From Woeseiaceae bacterium (GTDB lineage Bacteria > Pseudomonadota > Gammaproteobacteria > Steroidobacterales > Woeseiaceae), in contig JAHEFF010000009.1 of NCBI GenBank assembly GCA_024640315.1, positions 20,316 to 84,315 of the forward strand: 64,000 nt of DNA, given 5' to 3'. Shown here in pieces: positions 8,532 to 15,467 of this stretch. The notes under the pieces were generated by a model, which was not told the origin of the DNA, did no database searches, and worked only from the letters and a program-made list of their open reading frames with translations. Position numbers and translations under genes: made by a program. Position 1 is the stretch's first letter. Each line of letters opens with the position of its first letter.

Positions 8532-10220
8532 CTAGAAGCTCTTCTTGACGTCAATCAGGAACTGCACATTCTTGATGCTGTCATCGCCATCGAGTGGGAA
8601 TGCCACGTCTATGTGCGTCATGCGTCCCTGTCCGGAGCGGGCGTTGCCGAGACGGAGTCCGAAGCCGACGTCTCTCAGCAATTCGTCTTTTTGTTCGTTG
8701 GGAAACCGGCTGTTCCAGGTCTTGCCAGCGTCGAAGAAAACGGCACCGCCCACGCGGAACAGTCGAAATGGGTACCAGTCCGTGAAGTATCGTTGCTCGA
8801 TCGTGAGGAGTACGGCTTTGTCACCGCTTCGGTAACGGAGCGGATAACCGCGCAGACCGCTATCGCCACCAAGCAGCAGCTGGTTATCGAGGTCGAGATT
8901 CTGACCGTATGTGCCACTGGCACCTGCGTAGAACAGGCGCCGGTCGGACTGCCGACGGTAGTACCTGGCGGCTGCGCCCAGCGTCATGTTCTGAAATCCG
9001 TCGTCCTCTACTCTGGCATTGAGGCTGCTGGACAAAATCAAAGAACTCTGCTTCGAACTGCCGAAACCGGCCTGCGCCCCGGCATCGATTATCCAGGCAT
9101 TTCTGTCGGAGCCGAAGGCGGTTGACGCATAGCCAAGCCGGGCGCCTATGCGCTTTCCGAGGAATCGGTCTTCGGTTCGATTAATTTCGTGGAAATTTTT
9201 GGCCTTCTCGAACCTGTCCTCGACCAGTTCAAAACCAACAAATGGATAGACGAGAGTCCGGTTTTCGGGAATCAGTGGCGTAGTGACCGGGTCGTTGCTC
9301 AAGGGAGAAAACTGGTGATCGTCGTACGCAAGGCCCACCAGCAAACGCTTTGCCCAGCCGTTGGTCAACCCTTTCGACCAGCCGCGAAAAATCTCGAACG
9401 TCTCCGCCTGGTGACGAAACTGCGCCATGATTTCGCCATTCTCATAAAGTGAGTCGACCTGGTCGTTGTCCAGGACCGAAACGCCGTGAGCGCCGGTACT
9501 GTTCAGCGAGTAAAAAGGTTTTCTGAGGTCGAGAAAGCTTGTGTGACCATCGCTATTGTCGGCATACATCGCAGCCAGGCTGTACCAGCTATCACCCAGC
9601 TGATTGTCACGAAACTTAAATATCATTGCATCGCGATCGACGTTGGACTTGTAGCTTGCTTCGACCTCCATACCGGTGCCGAGCAGATTCGTTTCCTTGA
9701 CACCAATGCCGCCGCTGTTCTTGCCGCCGGATCGCGACAGCGATACCTTGGGAATCAGCGTCCAGACATCGCTGGTATGAACCTCGACGTCAACCGTGCC
9801 GCTGTCCCGCTGGATCGTTTCTATATTTGCGTCTTGTAAATAGCGATTGCTGCGCAGAATTCTCTCTGACTCCTCGAGAGAAGATTTGGTGAGAATGTCG
9901 CCTTCGCTAAAAAGTAGTTGTTGCGAAATTACGTTCGGTTTCGTGGTGATGTGTGCTTTGTTAGCCAGACGGTAGAAGAATTTGTCTTCTTCCGGAAGAT
10001 CCAGGTCGAAAATGTTCTTGTTGTCGATGGTTATCGAACCAACAACGGCCTTGCTGAAATCGATCGTTGACGGGGCCAGTACGGAGGTCGGGTTGACACC
10101 GGCGTCGGCAGGTTCCGGTTCGGCGGAGGCTTCTGCGTGAAGCTCGAGTGAAAGGGTCAGGGTGAGCAAAACGCAGACGCGAGTCGTTCCAGTGAAGGAA
10201 TATCGGGTCTTGGCTGGCAT
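8532..10220 (-). CDS. Omp85/BamA-TamA-like outer-membrane protein
   Basis: 562 residues with a Sec signal peptide (cleavage near LELHAEA). About residues 95-150 look like a POTRA domain (LLFSEGDILTKSSLEESERI, RYLQDANIETI). The C-terminal two thirds is a 16-strand-type surface-antigen barrel with the family motif GDSGLRGYPLRYRSGDKA, then FFDAGKTW, and a terminal Phe (KKSF). It is shorter than BamA and seems to have one or two POTRA domains, closer to TamA or to Omp85 proteins linked with phospholipases. The next gene encodes the phosphotransferase above, suggesting a shared role in envelope assembly; this is inference. Confidence 0.85.
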   Translation of the reverse strand: MPAKTRYSFTGTTRVCVLLTLTLSLELHAEASAEPEPADAGVNPTSVLAPSTIDFSKAVVGSITIDNKNIFDLDLPEEDKFFYRLANKAHITTKPNVISQQLLFSEGDILTKSSLEESERILRSNRYLQDANIETIQRDSGTVDVEVHTSDVWTLIPKVSLSRSGGKNSGGIGVKETNLLGTGMEVEASYKSNVDRDAMIFKFRDNQLGDSWYSLAAMYADNSDGHTSFLDLRKPFYSLNSTGAHGVSVLDNDQVDSLYENGEIMAQFRHQAETFEIFRGWSKGLTNGWAKRLLVGLAYDDHQFSPLSNDPVTTPLIPENRTLVYPFVGFELVEDRFEKAKNFHEINRTEDRFLGKRIGARLGYASTAFGSDRNAWIIDAGAQAGFGSSKQSSLILSSSLNARVEDDGFQNMTLGAAARYYRRQSDRRLFYAGASGTYGQNLDLDNQLLLGGDSGLRGYPLRYRSGDKAVLLTIEQRYFTDWYPFRLFRVGGAVFFDAGKTWNSRFPNEQKDELLRDVGFGLRLGNARSGQGRMTHIDVAFPLDGDDSIKNVQFLIDVKKSF

Positions 10221-10360
10221 GGGCTCTGTCTTGTCTCCCCAATCGAGGTCGGCGAATAGCCGAAACGGGTCCGATTAACCCGGATTCAGACAGTTAGACT
10301 CTAAGTAGCGGAAAAACCTTCGCGGATGGGAAATTTCGTGCGCGAGCGGCCGGGTGGTGC

Positions 10361-10624
10361 CTACTGCATAAGTTCATGATCTGCTGGCAATTTATGCGTT
10401 ACCCACATGGCGAGTCGATGCTTCATGCTGGGTATGTTCATCTGGTTTGGAGGCAATGGAATAATTTCCTTGTCATGGACCAGCAGGCGATACGCGTATT
10501 CAATCTTGAGATTGTGAGAATCAGTGGCCTCGAATTCGACGATGCCGCGTTTAACTGCATTCTCCATGACCATGGCCAGAGCTTCTTTTAGCAGGGCACT
10601 TTCGTTCTTCAGCTTCTTTGACAT
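10361..10624 (-). CDS. Small hypothetical protein (87 aa)
   Basis: ATG 10624, preceded by a GGGA ribosome site (the annotatable TTG one codon earlier is less likely). Soluble, mixed charge, no signal or membrane segment: starts MSKKLKNESALLKEALAMVM and ends in KLPADHELMQ. I recognise no domain. It sits alone between the Omp85 gene and the DUF4136 lipoprotein gene, all on the minus strand, with about 80 bp upstream and 140 bp downstream. The codon pattern and ribosome site make it a credible gene; function unknown. Confidence 0.6.
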   Translation of the reverse strand: MSKKLKNESALLKEALAMVMENAVKRGIVEFEATDSHNLKIEYAYRLLVHDKEIIPLPPNQMNIPSMKHRLAMWVTHKLPADHELMQ

Positions 10625-10703
10625 CAACAGTCCCGGGAATCGTCGCGGATACAGTTTATCAGGTGCCGGCGAAATGTCGGCCTCCTGATTCAGCTATTCC
10701 ATA

Positions 10704-11282
10704 TTATTGCGGAAAGAATTCGAACAGCTTGCCCAGGCCCTCTGCGATTGCCGGGCGCGGGTCGTCGCGATCACTCTCGGTGACTGTCTTCTCCACCCAT
10801 CCGTGCCAGACGGGCTTACCGGATTCGTTATCGAATATATCGATACCGAGCGTACCCTTGGTGTAGTTGTGCGCCGAGATTTCGCGGTAGTCATAATAGC
10901 TGTATGGAACGTGCCAGCCCCAGGCCCCGCGGTAGTGAGCAGGGTAGGAGTCAATCCTGATTTCCTGCCTGGTGCCGATCGTATAGGCGATCACGAAATC
11001 TGCCTGACCGCGGTCAGCAGAAAACGAATAGCCCTTTTGTTCGAGTTGGCTTTGAATCTCCGATTTGATCGTCGATTGGGCGAGCGCGCTTATGGGCATG
11101 GACGAATCAGCTGAAATCAACGGCTCCTCGTCAATCCAGGAGAAGGACTTATATGTATTGAAGTCGTTGGTTTCATCGAAGTGTGAGCCGGTATTGATCG
11201 TTGTGCAGGCGCCAACCAGGCCAGCGAACGTCAACAAGACTGACAACGCTGCAAATCTTTCGTATTTCACGGCCGACGTCAT
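10704..11282 (-). CDS. DUF4136-type lipoprotein
   Basis: 192 residues; GAGGAG ribosome site 7 bp before ATG. Lipoprotein signal ends in LVGAC (Cys26), so it is membrane-anchored in the periplasm. The mature part begins TTINTGSHFDETNDFNTYKS followed by SFSWIDEEPL, the usual DUF4136 opening, then alternating beta/alpha with ADFVIAYTIGTRQEI, and ends in EGLGKLFEFFPQ. DUF4136 proteins are widespread envelope lipoproteins without an assigned activity. It seems to be a single-gene unit. Confidence 0.85.
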   Translation of the reverse strand: MTSAVKYERFAALSVLLTFAGLVGACTTINTGSHFDETNDFNTYKSFSWIDEEPLISADSSMPISALAQSTIKSEIQSQLEQKGYSFSADRGQADFVIAYTIGTRQEIRIDSYPAHYRGAWGWHVPYSYYDYREISAHNYTKGTLGIDIFDNESGKPVWHGWVEKTVTESDRDDPRPAIAEGLGKLFEFFPQ

Positions 11283-11415
11283 TGCGATGCTCCTCTGAGT
11301 TAACTACCCCAGGATTATTGTCCGGACAAAGGCAATGCAGATCTATCAGTAAAATATCCTGACCGGCTGTGGTCACTACATATTCACAAAATTCCGCCGC
11401 GCATGCGGATACCGC

Positions 11416-11433
11416 TGTGTACAAACCCTGATA
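11416..11433 (+). promoter_or_regulatory. 18-bp promoter-region element, copy 1
   Basis: TGTGTACAAACCCTGATA occurs here, 74 bp before the start codon of the proline-rich protein gene. The same 18 bases occur on the minus strand at 14463-14480, in front of another operon and in the same orientation to its gene. The surrounding 225-bp gap (11283-11507) also has a small hairpin, ACGGC-AAAAA-GCCGT, at about 11438-11452. It is probably a sigma or regulator recognition site; which one is unknown. Confidence 0.5.
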
Positions 11434-11507
11434 GCGTAACGGCAAAAAGCCGTGCTACGTTTTCAGCATAAGTTGTGGGTTGAGGCTAAAGAGCCGCGGA
11501 GATACGA

Positions 11508-11693
11508 ATGAGCAACGGCCAGCCTGAGATTCCGCCGGGCAATCCTGTCGAGGTACCGCCGGAGCAGGCTCCACCCGACATTCCACCGGGGGGGCCTTTA
11601 GAAGCGCCCGAACCGCTGCCGGAAATTCCGCCGCAGCCACCTGTTGAGATACCCCCGTCTCCGTCCGATGCTTCCCCAGACTATACGAGGTGA
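11508..11693 (+). CDS. Proline-rich micro-protein (61 aa)
   Basis: 22 of 61 residues are proline, arranged as repeats of P-E/D-I-P-P and P-V-E-V/I-P-P (PEIPPGNPVEVPP, APPDIPPGGP, LPEIPPQPPVEIPP). GGAG lies 7 bp before the ATG. There is no signal peptide. It probably forms an extended polyproline-II rod. The stop codon sits in the ribosome-binding site of the cytochrome lipoprotein gene 3 bp downstream, so the two are translationally coupled. Low-complexity sequence makes reading-frame support weaker, but start context and coupling favour a real gene. Confidence 0.6.
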   Translation: MSNGQPEIPPGNPVEVPPEQAPPDIPPGGPLEAPEPLPEIPPQPPVEIPPSPSDASPDYTR

Positions 11694-11696
11694 AAG

Positions 11697-12092
11697 ATGC
11701 GTCGATTATTGAAAATCGCACTGGTCGCGATTTGTGCTTCGGGCTGCTCTACGGAGAGAAGTGACGCGCCGGAGCCGGCCCAAGCCGAGCCGGAGCGACG
11801 AGCGGAAGCGTCGGTGACAATGGATGAGTCCGCCGTGTCTGGTGAGTCTGCTTACAATATTGCCTGCGCGTCATGCCACGACACCGGGGAAAACGGAGCG
11901 CCGTTGACCGGGGCCCCGGATTACTGGTCTGACCGGTCCCCGTTGTGGGAGGCCGTGTTGGCGGATCACGCGAAAAAAGGGTATATGAAAATGCCGGCGA
12001 AGGGTGGCATGTCCGAGTTGCCAGACCAGGTGGTAGTGAGTGCAACGGAGTACATGATGTTGCTCACTTACCCGAATCGGCCGCGGGATTGA
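11697..12092 (+). CDS. Cytochrome c5-like lipoprotein
   Basis: 131 residues; ribosome site GAGGTGAAAG overlaps the stop of the preceding gene. Lipobox CASGC anchors Cys17. An acidic, proline/alanine-rich linker (18-50) leads to a single class I cytochrome c domain with CASCH at 57-61 and a distal Met segment (KMPAKGGMSELPD). The pattern matches small cytochrome c5 family electron carriers, here tethered to a membrane in the periplasm. Partner unknown; the coupled proline-rich peptide is an odd neighbour. Confidence 0.87.
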   Translation: MRRLLKIALVAICASGCSTERSDAPEPAQAEPERRAEASVTMDESAVSGESAYNIACASCHDTGENGAPLTGAPDYWSDRSPLWEAVLADHAKKGYMKMPAKGGMSELPDQVVVSATEYMMLLTYPNRPRD

Positions 12093-12173
12093 GAGTATCG
12101 ACGTTGAGACTTTAACCCGGTATCGCGGACGCATCAGGACATATTGATACAGGCAGCATGCTAACGGGCCGAC

Positions 12174-12191
12174 AAAGCTGCCCCCAGCTTT
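12174..12191. terminator. Hairpin between convergent genes
   Basis: Perfect 7-bp stem AAAGCTG / CAGCTTT with a CCCC loop, lying between the stops of the cytochrome c gene (plus) and the channel gene (minus). No T-run follows on either strand, so its terminator strength is uncertain. Confidence 0.4.
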
Positions 12192-12231
12192 CTCCAGCAC
12201 TTCGGCACAAATTGATCACGCACGCAAAGAC

Positions 12232-12708
12232 TTACCGCGAAATCCGCTCGCGCTTGATTCGCTCGACGTTCTCAATCAGTGTATCGACAGTCTCCTTGAG
12301 CAGGTCCAGCTCTTCGATCGACAGGTTGTCCAGCTGCTCCAGGTTGTATTCGATGGTGTCGACAATCTGACTGGCCGGCCGCCGCAGTGGTCTCATGAAA
12401 TAGGCGGTTACAGTGGCCACGATAATGCCGAAGAACAACACCGATCCGATAATGATCCAGATTCCGCCAACCAACTTTGATACGCCGGAAACGGGTGGGT
12501 TGGCAATCCCGGCAGTGGACAGGGCAGCGATACCCCAGTACAAAGCATCGCCGAACGAAGTGATAACCGTGCTCCCCGCGGACCGTTCCGACACATAGAG
12601 CATGCTCGCAAAGAAGACCCACAGGACAATAAGCAGGACAATCATCCAGATGAACGGCGTCTGCCGCGCTACGGAAAGGAGAAAAGCCTTTAAGCGTTGG
12701 CTGAGCAT
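12232..12708 (-). CDS. Two-TM ion-channel-like protein with non-canonical filter
   Basis: 158 residues; GGAGAG ribosome site. TM1 spans about 17-40 and TM2 about 78-102, with a pore-helix-like segment SFGDALYWGIAALS between them: the layout of the two-TM potassium-channel pore (Ion_trans_2). Where TVGYGD is expected the protein has TAGIAN (65-70), so the GYG signature is lost and potassium selectivity is doubtful. The C-terminal 55 residues are charged and probably coiled-coil (NLEQLDNLSIEELDLLKETV). It is the last gene of a four-gene minus-strand operon starting at 14429, 17 bp after the previous stop. Confidence 0.7.
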   Translation of the reverse strand: MLSQRLKAFLLSVARQTPFIWMIVLLIVLWVFFASMLYVSERSAGSTVITSFGDALYWGIAALSTAGIANPPVSGVSKLVGGIWIIIGSVLFFGIIVATVTAYFMRPLRRPASQIVDTIEYNLEQLDNLSIEELDLLKETVDTLIENVERIKRERISR

Positions 12709-12725
12709 CAGACGTCTCTCCTGTT

Positions 12726-13889
12726 TTAAATTTCCAGAAATTCGTCAGGCACGAAGCTGGTCGCCAGCATGACCCGGTTGATGTCGAGGTGCTCCAGCCA
12801 GCTGTTGACTCGTTGGTTAGTGGGGCTGCACCAGAACGCTTCAATGGCGTTACGAAGCGAGGAAAAATGCTGTAACTGATCGACTTCCTGTCGTAAACCC
12901 AGCGCAAACAGATCGGGTTTGTCCGCTATGACTTCCCGCATCTTCGCCACGGCATGCAAGCCGATTGATAGACCCAGCTCGCGAAACGCCAGCCGGTATT
13001 CCGCTGGATTGTCGAGACCGCCATCACTCGCATATTCGACCAGGCTCTCTGTCGACGCCTGGACCAATGCTGCGGCGAGTTGCTGGTCACCGAGGTGGGC
13101 TGCGGCGCGCAGCTGTATCACCCGGCACGCATCGAAAAGCAGGCCGCCTATGCCGAGTGGGTCCCCGGTATTCCAGCGCTGGCCCTCAATTGTCGTGGCA
13201 ACATCACGGATCTCCGCGTCCAGCTCCGACGCGCCTGGATCTGCGGCTAAAACCTGTCCGCAGTGGACGATTTCGTTGTAGGTAATGTAAGCATCGAGGG
13301 CGTCATGAAGTCCCGCCGACGGAACCAGCGGATACGTCAGGTCGATGCTCATTTTCCAAACCAGGTGCGGCATGCCACCCGGCGCCTGTGTGAATTCGGC
13401 GTGAGCAGCCTTCGCGAGTTCCGTAGCGAAACGATAGTAGCGCGGGTCGCCGGTGACCTCGCCGACACGGCACAACGCATGCATCCATTTGGTCAGGTAG
13501 TGGAAATACTGTCCGTCCCGGTCCCATTCCAGGCGTTCGTTGAAAGGTTCATCGGGACGCCTTTCATTGAGTCGCTTGCCGATCCGGAGTCCACCTGCAG
13601 TAGGGCGCGCCAGCCCTTCGGCATCACTCAGTCCGCTGATCCAGCCACTTCGAGAGTCATCGTTACGATGCCTGCCGAGGATATTGTGCACCTGGTCGAC
13701 CAGCATCAGGGCAAGGTCCCTGAATACCATTTCACCTGTGTGGCGATACAGGCTCAGGAAATTGCAGACCGCGTGCGCATCGGTCCACAGATATCGACGT
13801 GGCGGCTTCGTCGACGTGCTGAGCCCCGTCTGTTCGGCAAATGCCAGCATGATGTCGCGGGCGCTGGCAGCTGATGCAACTTGTCCCAT
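12726..13889 (-). CDS. Predicted alpha/alpha-toroid (six-hairpin) protein
   Basis: 387 residues from ATG 13889 (MGQVASAASARDIM), preceded by a G-rich site; this start leaves 20 bp after the previous gene. Repeating helical pairs and motifs such as YLWTDAHAVCNFLSLYRHTG, DSRSGWISGLSDAEG and WDRDGQYFHYLTKWMHAL are typical of six-hairpin glycosidase/epimerase folds. I do not recognise a characterised member, so no substrate is proposed. There is no signal peptide, so cytoplasmic. It is co-directional with the channel gene (17 bp) and with the two small genes upstream. Confidence 0.65.
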   Translation of the reverse strand: MGQVASAASARDIMLAFAEQTGLSTSTKPPRRYLWTDAHAVCNFLSLYRHTGEMVFRDLALMLVDQVHNILGRHRNDDSRSGWISGLSDAEGLARPTAGGLRIGKRLNERRPDEPFNERLEWDRDGQYFHYLTKWMHALCRVGEVTGDPRYYRFATELAKAAHAEFTQAPGGMPHLVWKMSIDLTYPLVPSAGLHDALDAYITYNEIVHCGQVLAADPGASELDAEIRDVATTIEGQRWNTGDPLGIGGLLFDACRVIQLRAAAHLGDQQLAAALVQASTESLVEYASDGGLDNPAEYRLAFRELGLSIGLHAVAKMREVIADKPDLFALGLRQEVDQLQHFSSLRNAIEAFWCSPTNQRVNSWLEHLDINRVMLATSFVPDEFLEI

Positions 13890-13909
13890 TACATGTCGCC
13901 CCCGTCGGG

Positions 13910-14200
13910 CTAGGAAACGGGGGCGGGCGCCCCGGCGATTCTCGCCTCGCAAGCGCCGCGCCTGGATAGAATATCGACAGCAATTCGTTGCCGATCGACG
14001 GCGAATTCCCCTGCCAGTAGCCCCGGTTCATCTAAATCAAAACCTGCAGAAAGCAGCTCGCCAACTGTGCCGTACAGGTGGTCGCGGTCGAAACACACCC
14101 CCACCGCCTGGCGAATCATCTGCTTTCCCTGTTTCCCGGTCATTCTGTGGACTCTGGTTCGCAGTTCTTTTGATGCAACTGCCCGGGAATCAACCGTCAC
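13910..14200 (-). CDS. Small conserved hypothetical (96 aa)
   Basis: GTG start with CGAGGATC upstream; it overlaps the end of the preceding gene by 11 bp, suggesting translational coupling. The segment AVGVCFDRDHLYGTVGELL followed by SAGFDLDEPGLLAGE resembles the recurring 'AVGVFDDRE...LLSAGFDR' module of uncharacterised stress-associated proteins. It is soluble with no signal peptide. The Arg-rich tail may be unstructured. Second gene of the 14429-12232 operon. Confidence 0.6.
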   Translation of the reverse strand: MTVDSRAVASKELRTRVHRMTGKQGKQMIRQAVGVCFDRDHLYGTVGELLSAGFDLDEPGLLAGEFAVDRQRIAVDILSRRGACEARIAGAPAPVS

Positions 14201-14429
14201 GATCCTCGGGTGACTGAATTCCTGCCAGATTGAGTATGTTCATGAGCCGATGGATTTGAGTTCCTTTGCGCTCCCTGATGCCAATGAGTTCGTTGTCGTC
14301 ACTCGTCATCATTACCAGGGCAGCGTCGAGTTCATCAATGGTCGCGTTCATCGCGAGGATCTCGACGGCAGCATGATCCGGCAGGTCTGGAAATAATTTC
14401 TTTATGTCGTTGTGCGAAGCAATGGTCAT
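14190..14429 (-). CDS. Small conserved hypothetical (79 aa)
   Basis: ATG 14429 (MTIASHNDIKKLFPDLPDHA) is preferred to a TTG two codons earlier. Helical, acidic and soluble; the centre IDELDAALVMMTSDDNELIG and the tail are typical of short conserved proteins of unknown role found near stress genes. It is the first gene of a four-gene operon (this gene, the 96-aa gene, the toroid protein, the channel). The 18-bp element lies 27-45 bp before the TTG codon. Confidence 0.62.
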   Translation of the reverse strand: MTIASHNDIKKLFPDLPDHAAVEILAMNATIDELDAALVMMTSDDNELIGIRERKGTQIHRLMNILNLAGIQSPEDRDG

Positions 14430-14462
14430 GATCAAAACCTAGACCCACTGCGGCCAAAGCGG

Positions 14463-14480
14463 TATCAGGGTTTGTACACA
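14463..14480 (-). promoter_or_regulatory. 18-bp promoter-region element, copy 2
   Basis: Read on the minus strand this is TGTGTACAAACCCTGATA, identical to 11416-11433. It lies in the 165-bp divergent gap between the small-gene operon (minus) and the helix-hairpin-helix gene (plus). The internal TGTACA is palindromic, so a dimeric regulator could act on both sides. Confidence 0.5.
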
Positions 14481-14594
14481 TCCCATTGCTTCTGTGGCGC
14501 GGGAAAACTCGGGCTAGGTAGAAATTCTTATCGAGCGGCAGATGAAAAATCGGTAAATTGACCATTCAGCACCTGGTGTCGTTGCACCGTCTGG

Positions 14595-15452
14595 GTGGAT
14601 AAATTGAGCACCCGTTCTTTCAATCAGCGCGCCGCTGCAATCCTGCGGGATTGTGCGGAGTTGTTGCGCCAACAGAATGCGAATCCGTTCCGCACGAATG
14701 CTTACCTTCGGGCAGCCGAAACGCTTGAATCGATTTCGGTCGATGCACGAGACGTCCTGAGCGAAGAAGGTGCCGAGGGCCTGGAGAAATTGCCTGCTAT
14801 CGGCAAGGGTCTGGCAGCATCCATTTCAGAGATTGCACAAACCGGCCGTCTGTCCCAGCTGGAACGTTTGCGCGGTGCGGCCGAACCTGAAAAATTGTTT
14901 CAGACGGTACCTGGTATCGGACCTGCTCTCGCGCATCAGATTCACGACAGTTTGCACGTCGACACGCTGGAAGCACTGGAAGTCGCTGCACACGATGGCA
15001 GGCTCGCGTCCCTGAAAAATATTGGGCCGCGGCGGGTCGAAGCTGTTCGATCGGGCCTGGCTTCACTGCTTGCACGTGCGTCCAGCAGTCGCCGTCAGAG
15101 TGGCCGGTCGCCAGCCGTAGACACGCTTCTTCATATTGACCAGGAATATCGCGACAAAGCCGAAGCCGATGCGTTGCCAAAAATTGCGCCACGGAGATTT
15201 AACCCGGAAGAGCGAGCCTGGTTGCCAATCATGCATACCGATCGGGATGGCTGGCATTTCACCGTTTTATTCTCGAATACGGCAAGAGCACACAACCTGA
15301 AACGGACGCATGACTGGGTAGTTGTGTATTTCTACGATGGCGAACACCGTGAGGGCCAGTGCACGATCGTCACGGAAACCCGTGGACCATTGGCAGGGCA
15401 GCGGGTCGTGCGGGGCCGCGAGGCCGAGTGCAGACGCCGACTGCTTGCATGA
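14595..15452 (+). CDS. PolX-type helix-hairpin-helix protein lacking polymerase domain
   Basis: 285 residues; GTG start, weak ribosome site. Residues 1-70 resemble the 8-kDa N-terminal domain of family X DNA polymerases (FNQRAAAILRDCAELLRQQN, NPFRTNAYLRAAETL). HhH motifs follow: LPAIGKGLAASISEI (~78), VPGIGPALAHQI (~112) and LKNIGPRRVEAVRSGL (~142). There are no nucleotidyltransferase-palm Asp motifs and no PHP domain. Instead the last ~110 residues (from FNPEERAWLPIMHTDRDGWH) form a small beta-rich domain I do not recognise. It probably binds DNA ends or gaps. It converges on pncB with 15 bp between the stops. Confidence 0.75.
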   Translation: MDKLSTRSFNQRAAAILRDCAELLRQQNANPFRTNAYLRAAETLESISVDARDVLSEEGAEGLEKLPAIGKGLAASISEIAQTGRLSQLERLRGAAEPEKLFQTVPGIGPALAHQIHDSLHVDTLEALEVAAHDGRLASLKNIGPRRVEAVRSGLASLLARASSSRRQSGRSPAVDTLLHIDQEYRDKAEADALPKIAPRRFNPEERAWLPIMHTDRDGWHFTVLFSNTARAHNLKRTHDWVVVYFYDGEHREGQCTIVTETRGPLAGQRVVRGREAECRRRLLA

Positions 15453-15467
15453 GGTATTACCGCCCGG

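Noticed and set aside
11173..11445. 90-aa frame on the minus strand overlapping the DUF4136 gene start
   Set aside because: Starts within an intergenic gap and runs into the lipoprotein gene in another frame; no recognisable sequence.
11455..11721. 88-aa frame on the minus strand
   Set aside because: It is antisense to the proline-rich gene and cytochrome start, both of which have ribosome sites; proline-rich codons on one strand create open frames on the other.
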